Assembly (NCBI GenBank): GCA_903879775.1
Contig: CAIRMY010000160.1
Span: 1-10,892 of the forward strand
Length of the DNA stretch: 10,892 nt
DNA from: an uncultured Bacteroidota bacterium
GTDB lineage: Bacteria > Bacteroidota > Bacteroidia > NS11-12g > UBA955
Direction of reading: 5' to 3'
Part shown: positions 1 through 7,227 of the stretch, in pieces
Numbering within the stretch: the first letter of the stretch is position 1
How the letters are laid out: every line of letters starts with the position of its first letter
The notes under the pieces: generated by a model
The model's database searches: none
Seen by the model: the letters and a program-made list of their open reading frames with translations, nothing else
Told to the model about the DNA's origin: nothing
Made by a program: the position numbers and the translations under genes

Positions 1-12
1 AAATAAAAATAC

Positions 13-20
13 TACCTTTG
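13..20 (+). promoter_or_regulatory. Bacteroidota-type -7 box of the tRNA unit
   Basis: TACCTTTG matches the TAnnTTTG -7 consensus of the primary sigma factor in Bacteroidota. It lies 17 bases before tRNA-Arg, which leaves room for a short 5' leader removed by RNase P. The partner TTG around -33 would lie left of the window edge and cannot be checked. Confidence 0.7.
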
Positions 21-36
21 CATTCCGTTTTACGAT

Positions 37-110
37 GACCTCGTAGCTCAGCTGGATAGAGCAACTGCCTTCTAAGCAGTAGGTCACAGGTTCGAATCCT
101 GTCGGGGTCA
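37..110 (+). tRNA. tRNA-Arg (anticodon UCU)
   Basis: The sequence folds into a full cloverleaf. The acceptor arms GACCTCG and CGGGGTC pair with one G-T wobble. The anticodon stem ACTGC/GCAGT encloses loop CTTCTAA, giving anticodon TCT at 71-73, which reads AGA. The T arm contains the standard GGTTCGAATCC. The discriminator base is A110, and the bases after it (CACC) do not encode CCA, so the tail would be added by nucleotidyltransferase. It is probably co-transcribed with tRNA-Pro, 23 bases downstream. Confidence 0.96.
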
Positions 111-133
111 CACCGTTAAGTCGGCAACTAGTA

Positions 134-210
<77 letters not shown>

Positions 211-214
211 ACTC

Positions 215-243
215 AAAAGCCTCATCAATGAGGCTTTTTTTTT
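215..243 (+). terminator. Rho-independent terminator of the tRNA unit
   Basis: AAAGCCTCAT pairs with ATGAGGCTTT around a very short loop, and a run of nine T follows (235-243). The GC-containing stem plus T tract is a classical intrinsic terminator. The A-rich left flank could let it work weakly on the opposite strand. Confidence 0.9.
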
Positions 244-451
244 GCCCAATTTTCACTTCAACATGCCTTTGCACAACATTCAAAAATGAGGCGCATACAT
301 AGATTGTTTAATTACGTTAAGCATATCAAACATGGTCAATTTGTTTTGAAAAATCATTAAATTTCATCCATAAAGAGAATCTTAAAAAGCAAAGAAATTG
401 ATATTTGATGTAAGACCATATCGTTTCTCTAGCTATAGCATTTGCTCTAGA

Positions 452-478
452 ATTCGATTAAATCAGTTTTTATCGAAT
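452..478 (-). terminator. Hairpin over the stop codon of the minus-strand membrane gene
   Basis: ATTCGAT (452-458) and ATCGAAT (472-478) are perfect 7-base inverted arms flanking the stop codon at 463-465. There is no good T tract on the minus strand beyond the hairpin, so this is a weak terminator or mRNA 3' end stabiliser at best. Confidence 0.3.
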
Positions 479-1041
479 GAAAATTGTTCGAGAATCTCGA
501 ATTGTGAATCATTTTTATGGAAAATAGTTGAAGGCAATTCTTCGATATCTTGAATATCCACTCCTTCAGAGTTTATAATTTCCACAATGGTACCATTAAA
601 TACAGAGACTTTAAATTGGTTTTTTAAAGTTTCACAATCGATCGCATCTGTTGTTAAAAAAACAAAATTATTGTCGATCGTTTTGAGTACAAAATTAAAA
701 TCAGAGGACTGAAAAACTGGCTTGTAATAACATTTGGTTATCGTAAAGTCATACACCTTTAAATGTTGATTTTCCAATTTGAAATCATGAACTTGATTTA
801 ATTTCTTTTTATAATACCAATAACCAAAACACCAAGCATTAAAAGCTACAAAACTAAAAATCGTAGTTTTCGAAAATTCAATGAACAAAATATTTGAATA
901 TTTTAAAACAAATAGCTGCAAAAGAATGGCTAAGAAAAATGGCGAAAGGCTCGCACCGAAAACAAGTAATTTGCTGTTTTGTTTGGCATTTTCAAACATT
1001 GAAAGTTCCTCTACTGTAAATTGACGTTCAGAAATTTCCAT
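463..1041 (-). CDS. Hypothetical two-helix membrane protein
   Basis: This is a 192-residue protein that I do not recognise. A charged N-terminus (MEISERQFTVEEL) is followed by two hydrophobic stretches, roughly residues 25-47 and 58-77, separated by a short loop. The second ends in WYYKKK, a positive cluster that favours the cytoplasmic side. Residues 85-192 form a soluble, probably cytoplasmic, domain rich in beta-like segments (NNFVFLTTD, GTIVEIINSEG). This layout of an N-terminal helical hairpin plus a small soluble domain is common among uncharacterised inner-membrane proteins and gives no function. The gene stands alone, divergent from the barrel gene to its right and convergent with the tRNA unit. 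The start is the only reasonable ATG and has a possible promoter 16 to 43 bases upstream. Confidence 0.75.
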   Translation of the reverse strand: MEISERQFTVEELSMFENAKQNSKLLVFGASLSPFFLAILLQLFVLKYSNILFIEFSKTTIFSFVAFNAWCFGYWYYKKKLNQVHDFKLENQHLKVYDFTITKCYYKPVFQSSDFNFVLKTIDNNFVFLTTDAIDCETLKNQFKVSVFNGTIVEIINSEGVDIQDIEELPSTIFHKNDSQFEILEQFSFDKN

Positions 1042-1056
1042 TGTTTAACTTCATAT

Positions 1057-1084
1057 CAAAATTAACCAATAAAAGTCAAACAAA
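1057..1084 (-). promoter_or_regulatory. Possible promoter of the minus-strand membrane gene
   Basis: On the minus strand, TAATTTTG (1064-1057) fits TAnnTTTG. TTTG (1084-1081) lies 16 bases upstream of it, with a second TTTG directly after. The spacing is slightly short for the usual -33/-7 pair. The predicted transcript would have a very short leader before the ATG at 1041. Confidence 0.35.
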
Positions 1085-1307
1085 CTAATGATTCATAAAG
1101 TTTCAGTCAAATTAAAAAAGTGAAATTAAAACCCAAATTGCACAGCCTCATATATTTACTAAATGGAAATTTTGCAATAAATACACAAATTAAGAAAAGA
1201 AGAAGTTTTTTCAGAAGAATTAAATTTGATTGTTCAAATACTTCAAAATAATGCGCCAAGAAAAATTCCTTCGAAAAATATTTGGCCCAACTTTTGTAAA
1301 GTTAAAA

Positions 1308-1327
1308 TCAGAACACTTCCGTTCTGA
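1308..1327 (+). repeat. Stem-loop in the leader of the DUF6089-like gene
   Basis: TCAGAAC (1308-1314) and GTTCTGA (1321-1327) are perfect inverted arms around the six-base loop ACTTCC. It lies 29 bases before the ATG at 1357. It could be a 5' mRNA stabilising hairpin or a protein-binding palindrome; the sequence alone does not decide. Confidence 0.4.
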
Positions 1328-1356
1328 AAATTTGTTTCACCTTAATTGAAAAAATC

Positions 1357-2082
1357 ATGTTAAACAAAATCAAACAATTCGTTTTTGCAATCATCATTTT
1401 AATTGCATTCCCAAAATCTCTTCAAGCACAAAAATTTGAAATTGGCGCAGGTATTGGTGCCTCAATTTTTCAAGGTGATCTTGGAGGGACATTCAACAAT
1501 GGCGCTTATAAAACTTGGGATTTAGATCTCAACGCAATGCGTGGAATGGCACAAATCATGTCGAAATACACCATCGTCCCAAATTTTAAAATAAGGGCCA
1601 ATATTGCGTATGCTCGAATCTCTGGAAATGATAGATTCGCGGGAAATCCCGATATATATAACCGTGGAGTTCAAATGAATGGCAATGTATTTCAAGGGGC
1701 AATGATGCTTGAATTTGGACTCGTTTCAAATCATCAAATCTATGGAATACTGGGAATTGGATATGCCGGGTACGATGTTATAACCCTAATAAAAGGCGTA
1801 GATCAAAATATACCTTTCAATAGCAGCATCAGCATCCCAGTTGGAATTGGTGTAAAAATTGCAGATGTAGGAAGAGGTATTCTTGAACTTGAAGCCGTTG
1901 CTCATTATTTAAACTCTGACGTTGTAGACGGTTATGATGGACCAAACTCATATAGCAATGATACCTATTCTTTCATTTCGTTAAACTACAATCTCCCTAT
2001 TGGCCTTAACAATCAAAAATACGGTCCAAATCGCAACAAAAAGCTACTGAGTTACAACAAAAATAAGTGCCCTGAATTCTGA
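1357..2082 (+). CDS. Outer-membrane beta-barrel protein, DUF6089/PorG-like
   Basis: This is a 241-residue exported protein. Residues 1-24 form a signal peptide (basic MLNKIK, hydrophobic core, cleavage after LQA) that leaves glutamine first. The mature protein opens with KFEIGAGIGASIFQGDLGG and continues with alternating hydrophobic and polar strands, including MMLEFGL, YGILGIGYAGY and YSFISLNYNL. The EIGxxxGxxxFxGDLG opening and the late HYLNSDVV...YSNDTY segment resemble the DUF6089 outer-membrane family, which includes PorG of the type IX secretion system. I assign the fold with good confidence and the family with moderate confidence. A basic tail of about 20 residues follows the last strand, so the protein does not end in the usual aromatic residue. 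The gene has its own terminator-like hairpin and is probably separate from the operon downstream. Confidence 0.75.
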   Translation: MLNKIKQFVFAIIILIAFPKSLQAQKFEIGAGIGASIFQGDLGGTFNNGAYKTWDLDLNAMRGMAQIMSKYTIVPNFKIRANIAYARISGNDRFAGNPDIYNRGVQMNGNVFQGAMMLEFGLVSNHQIYGILGIGYAGYDVITLIKGVDQNIPFNSSISIPVGIGVKIADVGRGILELEAVAHYLNSDVVDGYDGPNSYSNDTYSFISLNYNLPIGLNNQKYGPNRNKKLLSYNKNKCPEF

Positions 2083-2113
2083 AAACAATCATTTTTGTTG
2101 AAGAATTCATTTT
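2073..2113 (+). terminator. Terminator-like hairpin after the DUF6089-like gene
   Basis: TGAATTCT (2073-2080) pairs with AGAATTCA (2102-2109). An inner stem AACAA/TTGTT (2084-2088, 2095-2099) closes a six-base loop, and four T follow (2110-2113). The hairpin overlaps the stop codon at 2080-2082. The stem is AT-rich and the T run is short, so termination may be partial. Confidence 0.4.
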
Positions 2114-2120
2114 AAAAATA

Positions 2121-2147
2121 CAATTATTGTAAATATTACAATAATTG
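2121..2147. promoter_or_regulatory. Perfect palindrome, candidate operator of the glycan operon
   Basis: Two perfect 12-base inverted arms, CAATTATTGTAA and TTACAATAATTG, are separated by ATA. The palindrome contains the TTG (2127-2129) that acts as the -33 element for the TATATTTG box just downstream. A dimeric repressor bound here would block the promoter. The core TTGTAA-N3-TTACAA is symmetric like many bacterial operators, but I cannot assign it to a regulator family. A role as a hairpin terminator is less likely, because no T tract follows and it sits on the promoter. Confidence 0.6.
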
Positions 2148-2159
2148 CCAATATATTTG
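2127..2159 (+). promoter_or_regulatory. Promoter of the six-gene glycan operon
   Basis: TATATTTG (2152-2159) is an exact match to the Bacteroidota -7 consensus TAnnTTTG. TTG (2127-2129) lies 22 bases upstream, within the usual range for the -33 element. Transcription would start near 2166. That leaves a leader of about 100 bases before the preferred ATG at 2263, or about 46 before the upstream ATG at 2212. Confidence 0.6.
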
Positions 2160-2163
2160 TTTT

Positions 2164-2197
2164 CTAATGAATTGAAATTTCACTTCATTTCCATTAG
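2164..2197 (+). repeat. Overlapping inverted repeats in the operon leader
   Basis: CTAATG (2164-2169) pairs with CATTAG (2192-2197). The overlapping AATGAA (2166-2171) can pair instead with TTCATT (2184-2189). These are mutually exclusive small hairpins right at the predicted transcript start. The stems are short and AT-rich, so this may be chance. Confidence 0.3.
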
Positions 2198-2240
2198 ATT
2201 GCAAACAATATATGACCTTTATATTTCGTAAAAAGAATCA

Positions 2241-2282
2241 ACAAACAGGAACATCTTCAAACATGAAGATGTTCCTGTTTGT
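2241..2282 (+). promoter_or_regulatory. Perfect 19-bp hairpin over the likely start codon
   Basis: Bases 2241-2259 are the exact reverse complement of 2264-2282, leaving a four-base loop AACA (2260-2263). The ATG at 2263-2265 sits at the loop edge, with its A in the loop and TG in the stem. The left arm contains AGGA (2247-2250), and the right arm encodes the first residues MKMFLFV. The RNA hairpin would hide the start site from ribosomes. No T run follows, so it is not a simple terminator. It probably controls translation of the first enzyme, or it marks 2212 as the true start. Confidence 0.75.
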
Positions 2283-3618
2283 ATTGGTTTCAGTTACAAG
2301 TTCCGTTTTTGTTAAGGCTCAAGCTCAAAAAGTTGAAGTTCAAAAAACCGAGAACGGATATCAATTCTTGAGAAATGGGAAACCCTATTACGTTAAAGGA
2401 GCTGGTGGCGATACGCATTTAGACCTTCTGCTCAATATCGGTGGAAATTCAATCAGAACCTGGGGAATTGAAAACGCCCAAGAAATCTTGGATCTTGCTC
2501 ACTCAAAAGGCATTTCTGTGATGTTAGGATTTTGGATTCAACACGAACGACACGGTTTCGATTATAACAACGAAGTCAAAGTTCAAAATCAAATCAATTA
2601 TTACAAAAAAGCCATCGATCAATTCAAAAACCACCCAGCGCTTCTAATGTGGGGCATTGGAAATGAGGTCGACCTTTTTTACACAAATCCTAAAGTTTGG
2701 AATTCGATTCAAGCCATTGCAAAATATGCGCATGAAGTTGACCCCAACCACCCTACTTCTACCGTAACTGCTGGTTTAGATTCGTTGGAAGTCGCTCACA
2801 TCTTGAGTAAATGTCCAGACATCGATGTTTATTGCGTCAATACTTATGGCGACATCGCCAATGTCCCTCAAAATATTTATAAATTTGGTTGGAAAGGTCC
2901 CTTTATGATCACAGAATGGGGTCCAAACGGCCACTGGGAGTCACCAAACACAAATTGGGGCGCTGCCATTGAACAAACGAGTACCGAAAAAGCAAATGTC
3001 TACTTAGAGAGGTACCAAAAATACATTGAAGCTTACAAAAATAGATGCATTGGGTCGTATGTTTTCTTGTGGGGACAAAAACAAGAATATACACTTACTT
3101 GGTATGGATTGTTCACAAAAGAAGGCAATCCCACTGAAGCAATTGATGCCTTGTCGATTGCTTGGACAAATAAAAATCCAGATAAACCAACTCCTACAAT
3201 CGATTCATTTTTAATGAATTCTAAAAGTCCAAATCTAAACCTATCCCTCATTGCAAATTCTAAGAATAACATTGCCAACTTGTTATGTAAGTTAAAATGT
3301 TATGATCTCAAGGATTGCAACATGAGTGATACAAAATTGGAATGGAAAATTTTGAAAGAAAGTAGCGACAAAAAAGCGGGTGGAGATCAAGAAAATGAAG
3401 CTGAGGAAATCAATTTCAAATATTCAAAAAAATCTAACTCATCAATTGCTTTTAAAGCTCCGAATGATCCAGGTACTTACAGACTTTTTGTGACATTCAA
3501 ATATTTAGATAAAGTTGCTTATGCAAATTTCCCATTCACCGTCATTCAAAATACTGAACGCGGCAATGGCAATAAAATTTGGGTGAAAAAATGGGAAATG
3601 GAGTCCTTTAACAATTAA
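2263..3618 (+). CDS. Secreted clan GH-A glycoside hydrolase (GH2-like TIM barrel)
   Basis: First gene of the operon, 451 residues from the ATG at 2263. An in-frame ATG at 2212 would add 17 residues. I prefer 2263 because it gives a compact signal peptide (MKMFLFVLVSVTSSVFVKA, then Q). A catalytic TIM barrel spans about residues 24-300. IRTWG (64-68) carries the conserved arginine region of strand 2, MWGIGNE ends in the presumed acid/base E135, and ITEWGP holds the presumed nucleophile E218. These two glutamates on strands 4 and 7 define clan GH-A retaining enzymes. The opening NGKPYYVKGAGGD also resembles GH2-type barrels, but the GH2 beta-sandwich domains are absent. Residues about 308-430 form an Ig-like beta domain ending APNDPGTYRLFVTF...PFTV. 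A beta-glucan substrate is inferred from the GH16 neighbour only. Secretion to periplasm or surface is likely. Confidence 0.85.
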   Translation: MKMFLFVLVSVTSSVFVKAQAQKVEVQKTENGYQFLRNGKPYYVKGAGGDTHLDLLLNIGGNSIRTWGIENAQEILDLAHSKGISVMLGFWIQHERHGFDYNNEVKVQNQINYYKKAIDQFKNHPALLMWGIGNEVDLFYTNPKVWNSIQAIAKYAHEVDPNHPTSTVTAGLDSLEVAHILSKCPDIDVYCVNTYGDIANVPQNIYKFGWKGPFMITEWGPNGHWESPNTNWGAAIEQTSTEKANVYLERYQKYIEAYKNRCIGSYVFLWGQKQEYTLTWYGLFTKEGNPTEAIDALSIAWTNKNPDKPTPTIDSFLMNSKSPNLNLSLIANSKNNIANLLCKLKCYDLKDCNMSDTKLEWKILKESSDKKAGGDQENEAEEINFKYSKKSNSSIAFKAPNDPGTYRLFVTFKYLDKVAYANFPFTVIQNTERGNGNKIWVKKWEMESFNN

Positions 3619-3621
3619 ACC

Positions 3622-5511
3622 ATGAAGAAACCACTCATAGTTTTAATCACGAACATTTTCATTCAAAGCATTTTCGCACAAATTGGCGAAAACAGTTTTG
3701 ACACCACTTACCCTACACAATGGAAATCTCGTGTGAATGTAACAGGTATTTTTCCGAAGCAACCACCAAAAAAACTCGAATCATTTACCATTTCTGGATA
3801 TTATCGTTTTATCACAAATGTGAGAAAAATGGATGATCCATATATCCTTCAACAAGATTTGAACAAACAATTACCCTTGAATATTTTTGTTGGTGATGAT
3901 GGACAAATTCCGCAACTTTCATTGAATTTAGCCGGTAACGTAAATCCAAACACACGATTCTCAACAGACTTTTTCTTGTGGACACCAATGATGGGATCTG
4001 GAATGCCCGAGAATGTGAAAGGTCTAAACTTAGGCGTGAGCCTTTATGGTTCTCACTCCACAAGTTTTGGAAGTTTCGATGTGCAATGCGGCGGTATCAA
4101 TTGGTATGCACTCACACCGTTTACTTTTCACACAAACCAAGGCTACAATCGTTACAGTTTATTTGAAAGAAATCCTTGGGATCCACAAACCAAACACATT
4201 GAAGACAGATATCAATCATTTTACACTCAAGGAGCTTTAAATCAAGATTTGAGATGGGGTCGTCAAGCATTTCAAGGCATTATTTTGGAGGGAAATGATT
4301 TACCTCATGGATTTTCAGGTGTTATCATGTTTGGTAAAACCCAGTTAAATGGGGGGATGGCGCCGCTTCCAAATCAATCATATGGTGGAAAAATCAAAAA
4401 AGCATACCAAAACGGTTATGTAAGTATCAATACCTTCAACAATCAAACGTATTCAGATAGTTTATTGAGTCATGGAATTGGATTTAACATGCACACCCTA
4501 TCGTTTGAACACACCATTTCAGAAATTAAAATTTCTGGAGAAGTTGGAATGGGCCGATACTTTAGTCCTACCCTTCAACGTGGCTTCGGCGAAGCAATTT
4601 CTGTAAAAATCAACACTCCAGAGAAATACACCTTTGTTCCATTGCAATTTCACTTCTTTCAAATTAGTCCAAAAGCCATTAACAATAGTTCTGTGTTTTG
4701 GAATTCATCAATTCGCGAAGGAAATGTTGCAAATAGTCAATCGAATGATCAACTTGTGCTTGCACCATTTGCGAGTGCAATGACTCCGGTAGGACAACTC
4801 ACGAACAACAGAAAAGGATTTGAATTGAATTCAGAATTTTCAGTTGGTCAATTTAAATTCAATATAGGGTATTCAAATGCACAAGAAATTGAGAATATCT
4901 CTTCCGTAATTACATACGGACATCCAATAAATTCATTGGCATTATCTAGATTCTGGCGCTGGGGATTCCCTTCGAATGTGGGTCCATATGGCAACATCAG
5001 TAAAGTCTATAGAAGTGTTTTTGAAAGCTTAAACCTAACAGATGTCAATTCTAAAAATGTTCCTTTATACAAAAAGTATTTCAACAACTTAGAGGTGAAT
5101 GCCAAATACAAAACAAAAATCATGCGTAAAGATTTATTTGTAAACTATTTAGGAAGTTACAGTTCTGTTCAAAATGAATTTTCAGCAATGACAGTTTTTA
5201 CTGAAAAAGCATATTTACGTACATATTACCACCAATTAGAAGCGTATTATAAATTAACGAACAAGTTGGTTTGGACAAATTATATTGGTTGGGAACGCAT
5301 TATTGCCAACTATTCAACAATCGTAAATCCTGTAACGAGTCGTCCGAAAAATCAAGAAGGTTGGGGATTTGCAACAGGGTTAGACATTGAAATGAGCAAA
5401 GGCGCAGGTTTATATTTAAGACAACGTTGGATGAATTACACAGATACAAGTTTTCCATTGGATCATTATTCTGGATGGGAAAGCACCATAGAAATTAAAA
5501 TTTTCTTCTAA
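3622..5511 (+). CDS. Large outer-membrane beta-barrel protein, operon barrel 1
   Basis: Second operon gene, 629 residues, starting 3 bases after the previous stop. Residues 1-19 form a signal peptide (MKKP, hydrophobic core, cleavage at IFA before Q20). The rest is a long series of amphipathic strands with glycine and aromatic residues, ending EIKIFF with a C-terminal phenylalanine as in BAM-assembled barrels. There is no TonB box, plug domain, TPR or SusC signature that I can see. Residues 55-125 (SGYYRF, IPQLSLNLAGNVN, TRFSTDFFLWTP) look like the first strands. I do not recognise the family. Position between two glycan hydrolases suggests a channel for polysaccharide or oligosaccharide, or a structural porin of the same complex. 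That role is inferred from context alone. Confidence 0.8.
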   Translation: MKKPLIVLITNIFIQSIFAQIGENSFDTTYPTQWKSRVNVTGIFPKQPPKKLESFTISGYYRFITNVRKMDDPYILQQDLNKQLPLNIFVGDDGQIPQLSLNLAGNVNPNTRFSTDFFLWTPMMGSGMPENVKGLNLGVSLYGSHSTSFGSFDVQCGGINWYALTPFTFHTNQGYNRYSLFERNPWDPQTKHIEDRYQSFYTQGALNQDLRWGRQAFQGIILEGNDLPHGFSGVIMFGKTQLNGGMAPLPNQSYGGKIKKAYQNGYVSINTFNNQTYSDSLLSHGIGFNMHTLSFEHTISEIKISGEVGMGRYFSPTLQRGFGEAISVKINTPEKYTFVPLQFHFFQISPKAINNSSVFWNSSIREGNVANSQSNDQLVLAPFASAMTPVGQLTNNRKGFELNSEFSVGQFKFNIGYSNAQEIENISSVITYGHPINSLALSRFWRWGFPSNVGPYGNISKVYRSVFESLNLTDVNSKNVPLYKKYFNNLEVNAKYKTKIMRKDLFVNYLGSYSSVQNEFSAMTVFTEKAYLRTYYHQLEAYYKLTNKLVWTNYIGWERIIANYSTIVNPVTSRPKNQEGWGFATGLDIEMSKGAGLYLRQRWMNYTDTSFPLDHYSGWESTIEIKIFF

Positions 5512-5513
5512 TT

Positions 5514-7226
5514 ATGATGAAATTGAGATTAACATTTACAGCTTTAATCATATTTGCGAACAGTTTATCTGGGCAAATTTCCCCAAAGATTAAAATCATT
5601 GGCGGGGCTAGAAGCATCATACAAAATCAAGACATTCAAGTATTTGATTCTGTTGCCGACAATAAAACAGCGAAAGCAAAAGCCGGAGGATATTCTTTAA
5701 TTGATTTAGGATTTAACATCATGCCGAATAAAAACACTGAAATTTTAGGGATGATCAGGATTAAGAATCAGTATGGAGGATTTTATGGCGGTGGTGTCAC
5801 TTTCGATGTGCGCCAAATGTGGCTGAAAGGAATTCTAGCCGATGCTGTGAGATACCAACTTGGGGATATCAATTTGAAGCAAACTCCTTTTACCTTTTAT
5901 AACCACAATGAAGATAATTCAGTTCTTCAAAATCCAATCAATCATATCCAACAGGAAATTGTAAACTACGAAAGCTTTTACAAATCAAACACTTGGCGTC
6001 AACAAGGTATGTCAATTGATTTCGGTTTGAATTTTGCAAAACACATAGAAGAAGTTAATTTTAATGGATATTTAACCAGATTGAATATGACAAATTTTGG
6101 GGATGTTCCTGAGAGACTTTTTGGCGGTGGAACAATCGATCTCATTGCAAACAAGAATTTAAGTGCACAATATAATTTAAGCAGTGTTTTTGATGTTACA
6201 GGAACAAGTTTAGATTCCAATTCATTCAGAAATGTGGTGCAAACTGTAGGATTTAGACACGCTCATAGCTGGAAAAACTTAGATTTAACACTTAAACTTG
6301 AAACGGGTACATCTCACACCTATTTAACCCGTGATACTTTGTCTCCAGATTTGAATGACTACTTCTTGAATCCATCTTTATCCTTTGACTTACCAAAGTC
6401 TAATTTCTCGGTTACAGTGGCTTATTTAAATGTTGGACCTGACTTTAGAAGTCCAGGTGCACAATCTAAACGTGTAGATTATCAATCAGCTTTGACTCAG
6501 TTTGGACTTTATAAAAACAACCAAGTTGACAGACCGATCCATCTTACAGACATTTTTTCAGACGATAAAATTTACAGAACATCGATCAATACAAAAATCA
6601 TGGCTTACCATCCTTTGATAAACAATGTTTTACCATACGGATTGGCCACTTTCAATAGAAATGGATTTTACAGCAATTTAAATTGGAAAAACGTTGCAAA
6701 AAGCATCAATATCAATTGGGCACATTATATGTTGTCTGAAATTAGAGGTCAAGGCACTAAAGCTTTGAAAAAATATACCATGAGCCAAGTGCAATTGGGT
6801 GTTGACGTCAATAAATTCATAAAACTTGAACGCAAATTGAAACTTTCAACTTCATTGGTTTACCAACAAACAGATAGAATCAGCGATATAGATTTTGAGA
6901 AGGTCAATTTAAATTCAATTCAATTGGCAACAGGATTAGAATGGGAAGTTGCAACAAATTTCGACTTTATGTTGGGTTACACCATGTTAAAAGGAGACGG
7001 AAATGATCAAATATCCCTCAGAAACAACTACTCGCAAGTCACTGATTTCCAAAATTATTCATCAAAAGAAACACAAACAATACTTGCAGCTGGGTTAAAA
7101 TATAATTTCTCGAACAAAACTTATTTGGGATTGTTATATCAACAATTCGAATATGTGAACGATAATTTCACATACGACAATTACAAAATGAATCAAATTT
7201 CTATCATTTATAATTTATTATTCTAA
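5514..7226 (+). CDS. Large outer-membrane beta-barrel protein, operon barrel 2
   Basis: Third operon gene, 570 residues, beginning 2 bases after the previous stop. ATGATG gives two adjacent candidate starts that differ by one residue. The signal peptide (about residues 1-20, MMKLRLTF..., cleavage SLSG before Q21) leads into alternating strands such as GGYSLIDLGFNIMP, TEILGMIRIKNQYGG and NFDFMLGYTML, ending ISIIYNLLF with C-terminal phenylalanine. No plug, TonB box or SusC motif is visible. Its size and layout resemble the preceding barrel, but obvious sequence identity is lacking, so it is either a distant paralogue or an independent barrel. Tandem placement suggests that both work together, perhaps as two parts of one outer-membrane assembly. 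The exact family is unknown to me. Confidence 0.8.
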   Translation: MMKLRLTFTALIIFANSLSGQISPKIKIIGGARSIIQNQDIQVFDSVADNKTAKAKAGGYSLIDLGFNIMPNKNTEILGMIRIKNQYGGFYGGGVTFDVRQMWLKGILADAVRYQLGDINLKQTPFTFYNHNEDNSVLQNPINHIQQEIVNYESFYKSNTWRQQGMSIDFGLNFAKHIEEVNFNGYLTRLNMTNFGDVPERLFGGGTIDLIANKNLSAQYNLSSVFDVTGTSLDSNSFRNVVQTVGFRHAHSWKNLDLTLKLETGTSHTYLTRDTLSPDLNDYFLNPSLSFDLPKSNFSVTVAYLNVGPDFRSPGAQSKRVDYQSALTQFGLYKNNQVDRPIHLTDIFSDDKIYRTSINTKIMAYHPLINNVLPYGLATFNRNGFYSNLNWKNVAKSININWAHYMLSEIRGQGTKALKKYTMSQVQLGVDVNKFIKLERKLKLSTSLVYQQTDRISDIDFEKVNLNSIQLATGLEWEVATNFDFMLGYTMLKGDGNDQISLRNNYSQVTDFQNYSSKETQTILAAGLKYNFSNKTYLGLLYQQFEYVNDNFTYDNYKMNQISIIYNLLF

Positions 7227-7227
7227 T

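Larger units (their letters stand above)
1042..1356. other. Intergenic region between divergent genes
   Basis: These 315 bases separate the minus-strand membrane gene from the plus-strand barrel gene. They hold the possible minus-strand promoter (1057-1084), a stem-loop at 1308-1327, and an imperfect -7-like AACTTTTG (1289-1296) that could serve the barrel gene but has no convincing -33 partner. One plus-strand frame is open from 1181 to the stop at 1325-1327 without any ATG. The same frame has an ATG at 1163 followed by TAA at 1178-1180. I see no RNA gene and no intact coding sequence. Confidence 0.5.

Noticed and set aside
3622..5511. Barrel 1 as a SusC-type TonB-dependent transporter
   Set aside because: At 629 residues it is much shorter than SusC proteins, and neither a carboxypeptidase-like domain, plug domain nor TonB box is visible.
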